Of a DNA stretch of 64,000 nucleotides, positions 35,648 to 44,935 are shown piece by piece; positions within the stretch are counted from its first letter, which is position 1, and every line of letters begins with the position of its first letter. The translations under genes were made by a program, and so were the position numbers. The stretch spans positions 1 through 64,000 of the forward strand of contig NZ_CBVI010000115.1 in assembly GCF_000513195.1 (NCBI RefSeq), in the 5' to 3' direction. The DNA comes from Bacteroides timonensis. Lineage in GTDB: Bacteria > Bacteroidota > Bacteroidia > Bacteroidales > Bacteroidaceae. The notes under the pieces are model-generated. The model was not told the origin of the DNA and searched no databases. It saw nothing but the letters and a program-made list of their open reading frames with translations.

Positions 35648-37321
35648 TCATTTATTATTCTCCAGCGCACTTTCTGCTGCGCGTTGTCCCAGGGTTTTCT
35701 TATCCAATGGATGTATATCGTTCCATTCGCCCAGGTCACTGTTGCGGATGAGTCGGGTGTTCCGGTTGGTTTCAGCTACTTTGGCCTGTTCTTTGCGCAT
35801 CTCAGCCCAGGCCTGCCGACCGCTGACGTCATCTCGGGACAGGAAGTCTGCCAGCTCTACAATGTAGAAAGGTAATTCCGGGTTGCCGAATGTGCTGCGC
35901 CAATCAGCAATCAGAGCTGTCAGTAGGGCAGCGTATTCATTGCGGCGGTCCACATTGGACTCTCCCTGATACCAGAGGACACCACGGATGCCATAGTTTT
36001 GTAACGGGGCAATCATGGCATTGTACAGGCATACCGGTTTGTAACAGAAGAACATCATTCCCGGAGCCGGAGGCATGGAAGCACCCTGTCTGTATTTCCA
36101 TTCTCCTTGCAGGCTTACTTCTTCATTTCCGCAAATAATCTTATAAGGTTTCTCCTTCACAAAGTGCGGATAACCGTTATTGCTGATGAGGCGTATGGTC
36201 ACTGTATTCTTCTTTCCCGCTTTCAGTACACCTGCCGGAATGGTATAGATGCGTGGAGGATACTGGTAGGAAATAGTACCTACGAATGTACCGTTCACAT
36301 AGACGGAGTCTGCATCTACGATGCAACCTAAACGCAAGGTCGCTTCTTTTCCATTCCAATCCTGCGGTACTTCCACTTCTTTGCGGAACCAGTGCGAACC
36401 GTTTATCGGATTCAAACCGTTGGTTCCCCAGTCGGTAGAGAATAAATCAACGGTCTTCCAGTCTTTATCATTGTAGTTGGCGGCATACCAAGGTGTTGCT
36501 TCGTGCAGTCCTGCATCTCCCCGGTATAGGGAAGTGTTCCAGCGATAGAAGTTCAAACCTTCTGTCTGTTTAATGCTTTTCAGATAAGCATCATCTTCAT
36601 ATTGCCGTTTATCATTGATATATTTCGGAAATTCTTTCAGTCCTTCTTCGCTTATCCACGCCTCAACGGGAGTTCCGCCCCAACTGGAGTTTATCAGTCC
36701 GACGGGTATGTTGTTCTTTTCATACATGGCTTTGGCAAAGAAATAGCCCAGAGCGGAGAAGCTCATTACGTTTTCCTGCGTCAGTGGTTTCCAGGCAACG
36801 TAATCCGGCAAGTCCGTTTGCGGTGCATGGAAGTTGAAGATATTGGGTACTTTCAACTGCCTTATATTCGTATTCTCATAAGCGGAGATTTCATCACGGA
36901 ACATATCCGTAACCCGGCTGACGGACAGTTCCATATTGGACTGACCGGAGCATAGCCATACATCTCCCACCAGAATATCTTTTAGTTCGATGTCATTTAC
37001 TTGAAGGATGTAAGGCCCGCCCGGTTTCATGGCAGGAAGGGTGAGGGACCATTGGCCGTTTTCATCTGCTGTGGCTGTGTAGATAGCTTTTAGTTTTCCA
37101 CCTTTTACACCTGTAGGAGTGGCATTCTTCAGGAACTTTACCTGTACACTTTCTCCGGCATCTGCCGTACCCCATACTCGGATGGGTTGTTCGCGTTGCA
37201 GTACCATTCCGTCAGAAATCAAGGCAGGCAACTTTACCTTTGCGTCCACCATGGAAGTAGCGCAAAGGCAAAGTAACACTGCCAGACTCAACCTAACTTT
37301 ATTAAACCTAACCTTATTCAT
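35648..37321 (-). CDS. SGNH acetylesterase (sialate O-acetylesterase-like, acetylxylan esterase)
   Basis: 557 residues with a signal peptide ending near VDA. It has a split SGNH domain: the catalytic Ser in LCSGQSNMELS, GVLWYQGESNVD, and the Asp-His pair in WNDIHPLDKK. Between the two halves lies an inserted jelly-roll domain (about 240-380, WFRKEVEVPQDW, VYVNGTFVG). This is the standard layout of SIAE-like esterases, which in xylan operons remove acetyl groups from xylose. No sialic-acid gene is nearby, so acetylxylan is the more likely substrate. Periplasmic. Its upstream gap holds a 22-nt array. Confidence 0.85.
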   Translation of the reverse strand: MNKVRFNKVRLSLAVLLCLCATSMVDAKVKLPALISDGMVLQREQPIRVWGTADAGESVQVKFLKNATPTGVKGGKLKAIYTATADENGQWSLTLPAMKPGGPYILQVNDIELKDILVGDVWLCSGQSNMELSVSRVTDMFRDEISAYENTNIRQLKVPNIFNFHAPQTDLPDYVAWKPLTQENVMSFSALGYFFAKAMYEKNNIPVGLINSSWGGTPVEAWISEEGLKEFPKYINDKRQYEDDAYLKSIKQTEGLNFYRWNTSLYRGDAGLHEATPWYAANYNDKDWKTVDLFSTDWGTNGLNPINGSHWFRKEVEVPQDWNGKEATLRLGCIVDADSVYVNGTFVGTISYQYPPRIYTIPAGVLKAGKKNTVTIRLISNNGYPHFVKEKPYKIICGNEEVSLQGEWKYRQGASMPPAPGMMFFCYKPVCLYNAMIAPLQNYGIRGVLWYQGESNVDRRNEYAALLTALIADWRSTFGNPELPFYIVELADFLSRDDVSGRQAWAEMRKEQAKVAETNRNTRLIRNSDLGEWNDIHPLDKKTLGQRAAESALENNK

Positions 37322-37396
37322 ATCTTGTTTATCTTTTTATTCCTTCTGCAGATAAGCCGTAAATCTACCTCTTAGCTTAACCGCCAGCTTACTTCT

Positions 37397-37457
37397 GGAC
37401 AAATCGTTAGTCTAACCTGGACAAATCGTTTGTCCACCCTGGACAAGTCGTTCGTCC
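37397..37457. repeat. 22-nt tandem repeat array, three palindromic units
   Basis: Units start at 37397, 37419 and 37441, 22 nt apart. The middle unit is a perfect 7-3-7 palindrome, GGACAAAtcgTTTGTCC; the flanking ones (GGACAAATCGTTAGTCT and GGACAAGTCGTTCGTCC) are imperfect versions. A 5-nt spacer separates them. The array lies between the GH35 stop and the acetylesterase start, inside the putative long operon. Confidence 0.85.
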
Positions 37458-37472
37458 AACTCTTAAAATATG

Positions 37473-39185
37473 TTATTTATACTCGTACAACTCCACATGA
37501 AGTATCTGGAAATCTCCCACTGAGATGCGCACATGGCGTCCCTGATGGTCCTGATCGCCATTCAGACGGCGGATATAAGAGAGTGTACCGTCCTCGTTCA
37601 CCTTCACTTCATCTACTGAACCTATGCCGCAACGTGCCCCTTTCCACATCACCTTATCACTTATCACCCTATCCCCCTTTCCTCCTGTCTGGGCAAATCC
37701 GTCTTCGCCCAATGCCCGGACTTTGGCCTGATTTTCTGTAGCTTTTTCAAACTCGATAACGATACCACTACCAGCTACTATATACTCATTAGGAGCCAAT
37801 TTTAATAATATACCTCCACCTTCGGGCCATACACTGCCATCAGTGGCACGCGCATCCCAGGGAAGAGTAAAGAAATGGCGACAGGTTATCTTCAGATCAT
37901 CCTGATAAATGATACGTTCTTTATTTTCCTGATCGAAAAGTAATCCTTTCATTGCGCCTTTACCCTGATACTTAGCGAGCAGAGGCATGAACTCTTTCAG
38001 CGTACGATAGCTTTTCACCAACGGAGAGTTGGGAGAGTCGGAACCTCCTTCGATGGAGAACGGGCTGATACCGATGGCATCATGTTCACCAAAGATATAG
38101 AAAGCTCTTACGCCATTATTATCTGTCAGTTTGATTTCGGGAATAAACAACGGGTTGTTGTGTAACTTATATTTAGCTACCCAGTCTGTAAAGCCATTGT
38201 CGTACAGGTCGGGAGCAAGAAGGTCGATGCTGGGCGCTCCGCAATGCCATATATCAATAAGGTGTGCCAGCGGACCGGCAGAAGGATATTCCCCCGGCTT
38301 CCGGTTGCGGCTGTTCATGGCAGCGTTCACGTATAGTGGAATATTGTAGATGGACCGGGCGCTTTGTGCCATTCTTTCCACATAGCGGGCGTAGTGCCAG
38401 GCCATAAATAATTCATCGGTGTAGATATCGGCTCCAAATACTTCTTGCCAGGTACCTTGCTTCTTGCTACCTTGGCTTTCCCATTTCTCAAGCATTTGGG
38501 GGTGGAGCGTTTTCTTATTTTTCTGCAAGTAACTCATTAATTCCGCGGGCACCGGTGCATTGAACAGTGCGTTGGCCTCTTTAGAATAGTCTCTGGTATC
38601 TTCCAGCATACCTATCTCATTTTCTATCTGTATCATGATGACGGTACCTTCCTCTTTATCAATGGCTGCGACGTGTTCCATCCACCCGGAAAAAGCGCGG
38701 TTGTCGGCTTGGAATACATTTTCAGAGAATGCGCTGGCTATTTCGAGTGGTTTCCCTTTTTGTGTATAAGCACGTGGGTATTTCTTGTAGTTTTCCTTGA
38801 ACCAGAGGGGAGCGTAGCAACTCATGGAGTTCTTCCAGGCACCGAACCAAAGAAAGATTACTTTCAGATCGTTCTGCCGGGCTTGACGGATGACTTTATC
38901 TGTGAGGGTGAAGTCGAATTGTCCTTCCTGCGGTTCTATCAAATCCCAGTATGCGGGAACGAGTACTGTATTCAGTCCCATCCGTTGCAGCTTCGGGAAG
39001 ATACGTTCAATATCTTCTGTGCATGCTGCCGATGAATTTCCTAATTCACCGCCTAAAACAAGAAATGGTTTACCGTCTACTACTAATTGAGTAGCGGTGC
39101 CTTGTTTTTGTAATGTACTTTTTTGAGCATTTACATACCCAACTGTCATTACACTCAAAACTAAAATTAAAATCCAATTCTTCAT
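37473..39185 (-). CDS. GH35-like beta-galactosidase with DUF5597 domain
   Basis: 570 residues from the ATG at 39185; the frame is open 12 codons further upstream, but the signal peptide (MKNWILILVLSVMTVGYVNA) starts here. The barrel shows LNTVLVPAYWDLIEPQEG and the acid/base region MIQIENEIG (Glu190 of the NE pair); the nucleophile is probably in LFIPEIKLTDN. The C-terminal sandwich resembles DUF5597, a partner domain of GH35-type enzymes. It probably removes terminal beta-linked galactose (or arabinose-like units) from complex xylan side chains in the periplasm. First gene after the operator at 39227-39314, so it likely opens the long operon. Confidence 0.8.
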   Translation of the reverse strand: MKNWILILVLSVMTVGYVNAQKSTLQKQGTATQLVVDGKPFLVLGGELGNSSAACTEDIERIFPKLQRMGLNTVLVPAYWDLIEPQEGQFDFTLTDKVIRQARQNDLKVIFLWFGAWKNSMSCYAPLWFKENYKKYPRAYTQKGKPLEIASAFSENVFQADNRAFSGWMEHVAAIDKEEGTVIMIQIENEIGMLEDTRDYSKEANALFNAPVPAELMSYLQKNKKTLHPQMLEKWESQGSKKQGTWQEVFGADIYTDELFMAWHYARYVERMAQSARSIYNIPLYVNAAMNSRNRKPGEYPSAGPLAHLIDIWHCGAPSIDLLAPDLYDNGFTDWVAKYKLHNNPLFIPEIKLTDNNGVRAFYIFGEHDAIGISPFSIEGGSDSPNSPLVKSYRTLKEFMPLLAKYQGKGAMKGLLFDQENKERIIYQDDLKITCRHFFTLPWDARATDGSVWPEGGGILLKLAPNEYIVAGSGIVIEFEKATENQAKVRALGEDGFAQTGGKGDRVISDKVMWKGARCGIGSVDEVKVNEDGTLSYIRRLNGDQDHQGRHVRISVGDFQILHVELYEYK

Positions 39186-39226
39186 CGTTTGTCTCTGGTA
39201 TTGATTTGAGATGTTTTCCATTGCAA

Positions 39227-39314
39227 CAAAGATAGTGAGCTATAATTTAGAAAGCTTTTCGCAGTGTTGCAGAAAACTTCATTTCGGTTACATCATTCCT
39301 CAATGATGTTACAT
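39227..39314 (-). promoter_or_regulatory. promoter and two-site operator of the GH35-led xylan operon
   Basis: Minus-strand -7 box TATCTTTG (39227-39234). Upstream, ATGTAAC occurs twice in the same orientation (plus-strand GTTACAT at 39287-39293 and 39308-39314, 21 bp apart). The distal GTAAC lies exactly 73 bp and the proximal one 52 bp from the -7 box, as before the GH5 operon. Transcription would start near 39220, about 35 nt before the ATG. Confidence 0.6.
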
Positions 39315-39409
39315 AATTTTTTGTTTATCGTACATTTCCCTGTTTCAGGGGGTAAAATAGGTGTTTTTACCGTATTCGGGAATAGTTTGGTAAATGGTTT
39401 GATGAATGG

Positions 39410-39439
39410 AATCCGGTAAGGCCGGAGCCTTACCGGATT
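39410..39439 (-). terminator. hairpin terminator of the xylan uptake operon
   Basis: A perfect 13-bp stem (AATCCGGTAAGGC, 39410-39422, with 39427-39439) around a 4-nt loop, 15 nt past the GH10 stop. No strong T-run follows, so termination may be weak or the hairpin may mainly protect the 3' end. Confidence 0.65.
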
Positions 39440-39454
39440 TCCTGTCTTCACACT

Positions 39455-41773
39455 TTATTCAGCCGGAGTTTCTTCTCCTTCTGTTTCATACGCATTCTTC
39501 CAGTCGTCACCGCTGAAATCTTCACTGATATCTTTTCCGGCAATACCATCGCATACACCTTTATAGGCATGTTTGCGTTCATAGTTTGCGTCGAAAAGGT
39601 TCGGTGCATCGCCTGACAGCCAATATTCATGCTCTGCGGCATTATCGCTCAGCGTCCAGATGGTAATACCTGACTGCTGAGATTCAGGAACGTTTGCTTT
39701 GTATGATTCAAAGATCATCTGATAAACGTTGGCCTGAGTTGCCAGTTGTTCGGCAGAGGGGCTGGATGTTCCTAATGCTACATCCAATTCTGTTACGCGA
39801 ACCAGTTTTCCGGTGGCAGCCATTGTCTTGAACATGGCATCTATTTGTTCTCTTGTGATACTGGAAGCAGTCACGTGCATCTGGGTTCCTATACCGTCAA
39901 CGGTTTGTCCATTGTCTTCGATGTAATTTACGAAGTCTATCAAAGCTGCAAGCTTACTTGGGTTTGTCTCCAGATTGTAATCATTAACATAGAGCTTAAC
40001 GTCGGCTGCTGCATACTTGCGTGCATATTCAAATGCTTTCACGGCATATTCCTTACCGATGTAGTATCCCCAATAGAAGTGATCGTTTGCCCAGTTCAGG
40101 TTCAGACCGTTTTCTTCGTCTTCTACCGGTGCAGTGTCCGGCGCGTCATCACCATTACTCATGAAGTTACCGTCTATGCCACGCCATTGATTGTTGTCCG
40201 CAATAGGTTCGTTGATGACATCCCATTCTTTTACGCGTTCCATCCCCTGATGTTGCAGCATACCTTTAATCCATGCTTCCATTGCACCCAGTAAAGCTGC
40301 TTTTTTCTCTTCAGGAGTCTTCAGTTTGTAACTAATGCCACCGGCGCGGGTTGATGCGCGTAAAGTCTGGGCTGTTGCAGTTTCTTTCTTTTCACCGAAT
40401 TTGAAATTGTCAATGTAGTAAGTTCCGGCAACTTTTCCGTAGTTGATGCAGAGGCGAGCTATACCTTCATGGCTACAAACAAATTCGCCTTCAATAGGTA
40501 TCCACTGATCAACGGCTGTTGCAGCACTTACATATCCTTCACCGTTACCGCCATTGGCGTCTTGTACCTGGAATGTGAAGTCCGGATTGATGACGGTTGC
40601 CTTTACCATAGCAGAGTACATGTAGGTCTTTCCAACGGTTAATGTCTCTGGGAATGAGTGAGCAGTCTGAGCACTCCAGGAATCTCCATCGGAAGGATTG
40701 ACCATCACCATGCAGTAATCACTGTTGTAGCCTTGTCCCTTTTCTGAGATAGTACGGGTAGAGCCATTACCCCAACCGAACCATGAGCCGAGAGTTCCGT
40801 CTTCAAACTTTCCGTCGTCTATGATATTGATCATCTTTTCCTCTATCTTCTTTCCGAACTTGAAGTCATCTACCCATAAATTGCTTCCCGGCGTTCCGCC
40901 GAATTGAATACCTATGCGTTCGATGTTTTCAGTGTCACCTTCTGTATAGGTGAATTCGCCCGTACAGAGAATCCAGTCGCTTGGTGCGGTAAATTTGTCT
41001 TTATAGATACCTGCATAAGAAGCATTCTGCCCTATGAACTGAACCTCTAAGCCGACATCCGATTTTACCCAGAACGAGTAAGCGTAGGTTACGCCTATTT
41101 CAAGCAATCCCGTCGGCCAGAATAGCTGACTGTCATAGTTCACGTTTGATTCATTGGTCATGGTGAAGTGAAGGGCGTAGTCACTGTCGCGACCCGGTTG
41201 CTCCACGGCGTAAGTATATTTCCCCCATAGGCCTGTCCATCCATTTGCATTGCCTCCTTCAAATCCGTAGTTACTGATGACATTCTCGCATACATCATCA
41301 TCACCTACCTCAACGATAACTTCCGGCGCGATCAGTGATTTCAGGTATGTCTGTTTTTGCTGAGTATGCCAGAGGAAGTTATGCCCATATATCTGGATGT
41401 CGGCCGGAACCAGGTTCAGGAATGCGTCGATTGTTGTGAAATCCAATTCACCGTTCGCTTTTACTACAGCCGAATGTTTCATGGCGTTTCCGGTTGTAAA
41501 CATCTGGAAGTTAGCATCGGCTATGGTTCTGTATGTCGCATCGTTGATGTATAGATCGGCTCCTAAGCCAAGTCCTACATTCATGTTAGGAGCATATTGT
41601 GCCACATACGATTTTATGTAGTCATAATTTGCTATCTTTTCCTTTAATGCAAGAGGAATGTCGGAGGCTGTGATACTTCCGTCGGAGTTTTTCCATTCCA
41701 TTATCTGGTCATCGCAACTACTCCATGTCAGTGCACAAGCCATCAGTGGAAGAATAATTCTATTTAGTTTCAT
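39455..41773 (-). CDS. GH10 endo-xylanase lipoprotein with two CBMs inserted in the catalytic domain (Xyn10C-like)
   Basis: 772 residues; Cys20 lipidation site (WSSC). GH10 is split: the N-terminal part (about 45-150, with VGLGLGADLY and HNFLWHTQQ) and the C-terminal part (about 485-745) flank two tandem carbohydrate-binding modules (about 162-308 and 314-462), each ending with a VDDFKFGKK or IDNFKFGEKK motif. Acid/base Glu522 (WDVINEP) and nucleophile Glu662 (VTELDV). This is the well-known surface xylanase of Bacteroides xylan systems, encoded last in the xus operon. It would cut xylan at the cell surface for capture by SusC/D. The C-terminus is very acidic. Confidence 0.95.
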   Translation of the reverse strand: MKLNRIILPLMACALTWSSCDDQIMEWKNSDGSITASDIPLALKEKIANYDYIKSYVAQYAPNMNVGLGLGADLYINDATYRTIADANFQMFTTGNAMKHSAVVKANGELDFTTIDAFLNLVPADIQIYGHNFLWHTQQKQTYLKSLIAPEVIVEVGDDDVCENVISNYGFEGGNANGWTGLWGKYTYAVEQPGRDSDYALHFTMTNESNVNYDSQLFWPTGLLEIGVTYAYSFWVKSDVGLEVQFIGQNASYAGIYKDKFTAPSDWILCTGEFTYTEGDTENIERIGIQFGGTPGSNLWVDDFKFGKKIEEKMINIIDDGKFEDGTLGSWFGWGNGSTRTISEKGQGYNSDYCMVMVNPSDGDSWSAQTAHSFPETLTVGKTYMYSAMVKATVINPDFTFQVQDANGGNGEGYVSAATAVDQWIPIEGEFVCSHEGIARLCINYGKVAGTYYIDNFKFGEKKETATAQTLRASTRAGGISYKLKTPEEKKAALLGAMEAWIKGMLQHQGMERVKEWDVINEPIADNNQWRGIDGNFMSNGDDAPDTAPVEDEENGLNLNWANDHFYWGYYIGKEYAVKAFEYARKYAAADVKLYVNDYNLETNPSKLAALIDFVNYIEDNGQTVDGIGTQMHVTASSITREQIDAMFKTMAATGKLVRVTELDVALGTSSPSAEQLATQANVYQMIFESYKANVPESQQSGITIWTLSDNAAEHEYWLSGDAPNLFDANYERKHAYKGVCDGIAGKDISEDFSGDDWKNAYETEGEETPAE

Positions 41774-41805
41774 AATTCTTAATGTTTAATGGGTTTCTAC
41801 TGAGT

Positions 41806-43209
41806 TTATTCCGTAGTTTCTTCATCTTCAGGATAATCGGAGATCGTGACAGTCTTGTAAGGTACTACACGCCAGTTGTCCAGATAGATACGGCTTGAGA
41901 AAGCTGTGGATGTGATGCTTACATCTTGGTAAGTAAAGTCTGTATTGACAAATCCCATACCGAAGTTTCTGTAAGTGGCGGCATTGCGGTCTTCTACCAC
42001 ATTTTGGAATACCGGGCTTTCTTTATCTTCTATCATGGTGGCGTATTTGTTGAACTGGCTAAACGGAATAGTTACAGTCTGCCAACCTGTGGTTGAGAAT
42101 GGAACGATAGCACCTTCCTGAATCCAAGGAACATAGAATGCCACTTGATTGGAAGCACCATCATCGTCGGAACCTATACCTCCGAAATTGAAGTTGTTGA
42201 ATAAGCTTATTTGCAGATGTCCTGTGCCGCTCCATGCTTCGGGCACATAAACGTCGAATTGCAATGCTACTTCGGTCAGTGGGGTAGTTGCCGGTATATA
42301 AGAATACATACGGCTCCAATCATCTGCTGCATCGTCATTGCCGGCTGTCCAACATTCGGATACACGCGGTTTGCCGGATATAACTCCTGCTTTTAATAAA
42401 CGTTCGGGAACAATCTGAACGCATTTGCCACGTCCGCTATCATGAGGATCTTCTACAAGGTCGTCAGCGTTTATCATCGAACCGGTTTCGCTCCAGCTCC
42501 AGAAGCCTTGGCTGCCATTGCCATCGAAATCAAGTATCATACAGTCTGCAAAGTTGAAGTAAGCCGGAGTGGCTGCCTGTCCGTTGGCGCCTTCCGAATA
42601 GATGGAACCGCTTCCTGAATAGTTTTCCGGCATGATGAATGAATACCATTCACCGTCTTCATCGCTTTCAATGTCGGCTGTGATTTCTATTCCGCCGGGC
42701 AGGGTTACTTTGGTGGTTTCCTGTAGGCCGGTGCCGTATACGGTTACTTTCTCCTTGTCCTTAGGTAAAGTATTGCTGATGCCTGTTATGGTAGGAGATG
42801 CTGCACGGATGATGAAGGGGTACTCCAGCGTGGCGTCATCTTTTACAAAGTGGATCTTATTGCGGTCTGCCTCTTCAGCGTCTTCAACGGGAGTATTGCT
42901 GTTGATTTGAATCAACATGGAGTGGTCGGTTACGTAGGCGCGGTTAAAGTAAGTCTCATATCCGTTGATGTAGACTTTCTTCATGCCATAGAGTCCGCTA
43001 CCTTCTACACGGATCAACTGTCCGAGGCGTGCGAAAGTAACCGGTCGGTCGGGTACAGACGATTCATAATCTTCCAGATAGATCTGGTCAATCACAATCT
43101 TTGTGCTTTGGTATTTGCTGTCAAAGTATTTATCCTCCTCATTGCATGAGGTGATGCCTGCGGCCAGGCATGACAAGCATAATATCCATATATATTTTAA
43201 GCTTTTCAT
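41806..43209 (-). CDS. surface glycan-binding lipoprotein, XusE-like, with IPT/TIG-like repeats
   Basis: 467 residues; lipobox ITSC with Cys22. The N-terminal third has Ig-like IPT/TIG features (LIRVEGSGLYGMKKVYINGYET, ITGISNTLPKDKEKVTVYGTGL), and the C-terminal half looks like a beta-sandwich binding domain (LDFDGNGSQGFWSWSETG, LQFDVYVPEAWSGTGHLQISLF). It has no enzyme motif. Its position between SusD and the CBM-split GH10 matches XusE of the Prevotella/Bacteroides xylan operon, where it binds xylan on the surface. Assignment rests mainly on domain type and order. Confidence 0.8.
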   Translation of the reverse strand: MKSLKYIWILCLSCLAAGITSCNEEDKYFDSKYQSTKIVIDQIYLEDYESSVPDRPVTFARLGQLIRVEGSGLYGMKKVYINGYETYFNRAYVTDHSMLIQINSNTPVEDAEEADRNKIHFVKDDATLEYPFIIRAASPTITGISNTLPKDKEKVTVYGTGLQETTKVTLPGGIEITADIESDEDGEWYSFIMPENYSGSGSIYSEGANGQAATPAYFNFADCMILDFDGNGSQGFWSWSETGSMINADDLVEDPHDSGRGKCVQIVPERLLKAGVISGKPRVSECWTAGNDDAADDWSRMYSYIPATTPLTEVALQFDVYVPEAWSGTGHLQISLFNNFNFGGIGSDDDGASNQVAFYVPWIQEGAIVPFSTTGWQTVTIPFSQFNKYATMIEDKESPVFQNVVEDRNAATYRNFGMGFVNTDFTYQDVSITSTAFSSRIYLDNWRVVPYKTVTISDYPEDEETTE

Positions 43210-43224
43210 ATCTTCTATAGTTTG

Positions 43225-44913
43225 TTAATCATTGAACAAATCATTTTCTGTGACTTCTTTTGCGCCGAATTCGTAAGCTACCGGGTCGTTATTCAGAAGC
43301 GGATTACGTCCGCGGTCTACATCCGAGATAGGCAGTGTCAGATTGGCCGATGTAGCGGTTGAAACTCCGGTTCCGTCAGAAGTCTTTGCATACTGGCAGG
43401 CTTCTGTTTCATCCCATTCGTAACCGGCATTACGCTCTTGGCTGTTGAGGTAGTTCACCACTTCCTGTTGCTGGTAATAGGAACGGCGCAGCAGATCGTA
43501 CCAGTACTGTCCTTCCAGAGCAAGCTCGATGCGGCGTTCGTAATGGATATCTGAATATGTGATGGTTGTCAGGGACGGCATACCAGCACGTTTGCGCACC
43601 GCATTGAAGGCGTCACAAGCTGCTTGATCGCTGGTCGAAGCATTATTTCCAAGAATTGCTTCGGCAAGATTCAGATATACTTCTGCCAGACGCATCATGT
43701 AGGTATTCATTCCACTGCTTTGTGCATAGCTTTGGCCATTGTCGTCAATCTTACCTATCACGTATTTTTTGAAGTTACATTTGTTGTCATAGCCGGTTTC
43801 GGTGACGTTATACGTGTATCCTCCGTTCTTGGTGTTGAGATCCGGATAATATTCACCTACGGTGGCGATAGTGTAATGGCGGCGGGTACGGTCTTGAGGA
43901 TCGTAAGCACGTACAAGGTCATAAGAGGCATAGGTGGCATTACCCCAGTTCTGTTCGCTTACCATAGTAGACCAGCCAAAATAGGTTGATATGGAATTAT
44001 TGCATCCCCAACCGATGGCATCCGTGCTACCCTGCAACCACTGCAACTGGAAGATGGCTTCACTGTTGTTGTTGCATGTGCTTGGTGCGAAAAGGTCTCC
44101 ATAGTTGTCGAGAAGTGAATACGGGCCTTCTTCGATCACCTTCGTGGCAGCTTTGCGCGCCATATCCAGATAGTACGTGTTGCGCGAACCGCGGTTGAAA
44201 TCAGTAGCTATATTACTGTCGTTGTATTCGCCTTCGGTTGTCAAACCTGCCATAGAGAGATACATGCGTGACAGAATAGCGTAAGCACTGTAACAAGTGA
44301 CGCGACCTACATCAGATGCTGTCTTGCTGAGGTTGACTGCTGCATATTCGAGGTCGCGGATAGCGAATTCTATCACATCCACACCACGGTTGGCGGGAAC
44401 CACAGAGTTGTTTACTTGTTCTGCCGTATTTTCATAGATGATACCTTTGTTCCATAAAGAGCCGATGTACCAGTATGCCAGTCCGCGCATGAAGCGTGCT
44501 TCGGCATAAGCTTGTACTTTGGCTTTTTCACTGACTTGCGGACCGGAATAATCCTTAATATTGTTGATGGCGTAGTTGGATTGTGCCACTACGGAGTAGA
44601 AAGATCCCCAGGCATCTTCAAGTCCCGGACTCAATGCTGTTTCCGTAAAGTTAGTATAAGGATAGATATAGTCTGACCAACGGGCGGTGATATTGTTTGC
44701 ACGTCCATCTCCCATGCTATAGTAGGCCTTATCATTAAAACTGTTCCACACATAGTTATAAAGCGGTGCGGTAGCTGCTTCCAGAGCCTCGTCAGTGTCG
44801 AAGAAGGTCTCTTGGTTGGCACTGGTGGTGTTATCGTGTGTCAAGAAGTCCTCGCAGGAACTCAATACCAATGAACCGGCCAATGTTGCTATGATTAATA
44901 TCTTATTTTTCAT
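43225..44913 (-). CDS. SusD-type xylan-binding lipoprotein
   Basis: 562 residues; lipobox VLSSC with Cys20. SusD signatures: EARFMRGLAYWYIGSLWN, AEVYLNLAEAILG, and near the C-terminus NAVRKRAGMPSL followed by IHYERRIELALEGQYWYDLLRR. It covers the partner SusC channel (44936-48088), 22 nt upstream. By gene order this is the XusD-type partner of the xylan uptake system. Equal in length (562) to the other SusD here, but the two are clearly different in sequence. Confidence 0.95.
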   Translation of the reverse strand: MKNKILIIATLAGSLVLSSCEDFLTHDNTTSANQETFFDTDEALEAATAPLYNYVWNSFNDKAYYSMGDGRANNITARWSDYIYPYTNFTETALSPGLEDAWGSFYSVVAQSNYAINNIKDYSGPQVSEKAKVQAYAEARFMRGLAYWYIGSLWNKGIIYENTAEQVNNSVVPANRGVDVIEFAIRDLEYAAVNLSKTASDVGRVTCYSAYAILSRMYLSMAGLTTEGEYNDSNIATDFNRGSRNTYYLDMARKAATKVIEEGPYSLLDNYGDLFAPSTCNNNSEAIFQLQWLQGSTDAIGWGCNNSISTYFGWSTMVSEQNWGNATYASYDLVRAYDPQDRTRRHYTIATVGEYYPDLNTKNGGYTYNVTETGYDNKCNFKKYVIGKIDDNGQSYAQSSGMNTYMMRLAEVYLNLAEAILGNNASTSDQAACDAFNAVRKRAGMPSLTTITYSDIHYERRIELALEGQYWYDLLRRSYYQQQEVVNYLNSQERNAGYEWDETEACQYAKTSDGTGVSTATSANLTLPISDVDRGRNPLLNNDPVAYEFGAKEVTENDLFND

Positions 44914-44935
44914 ACGTATAATTCTTTTTAAAGGA

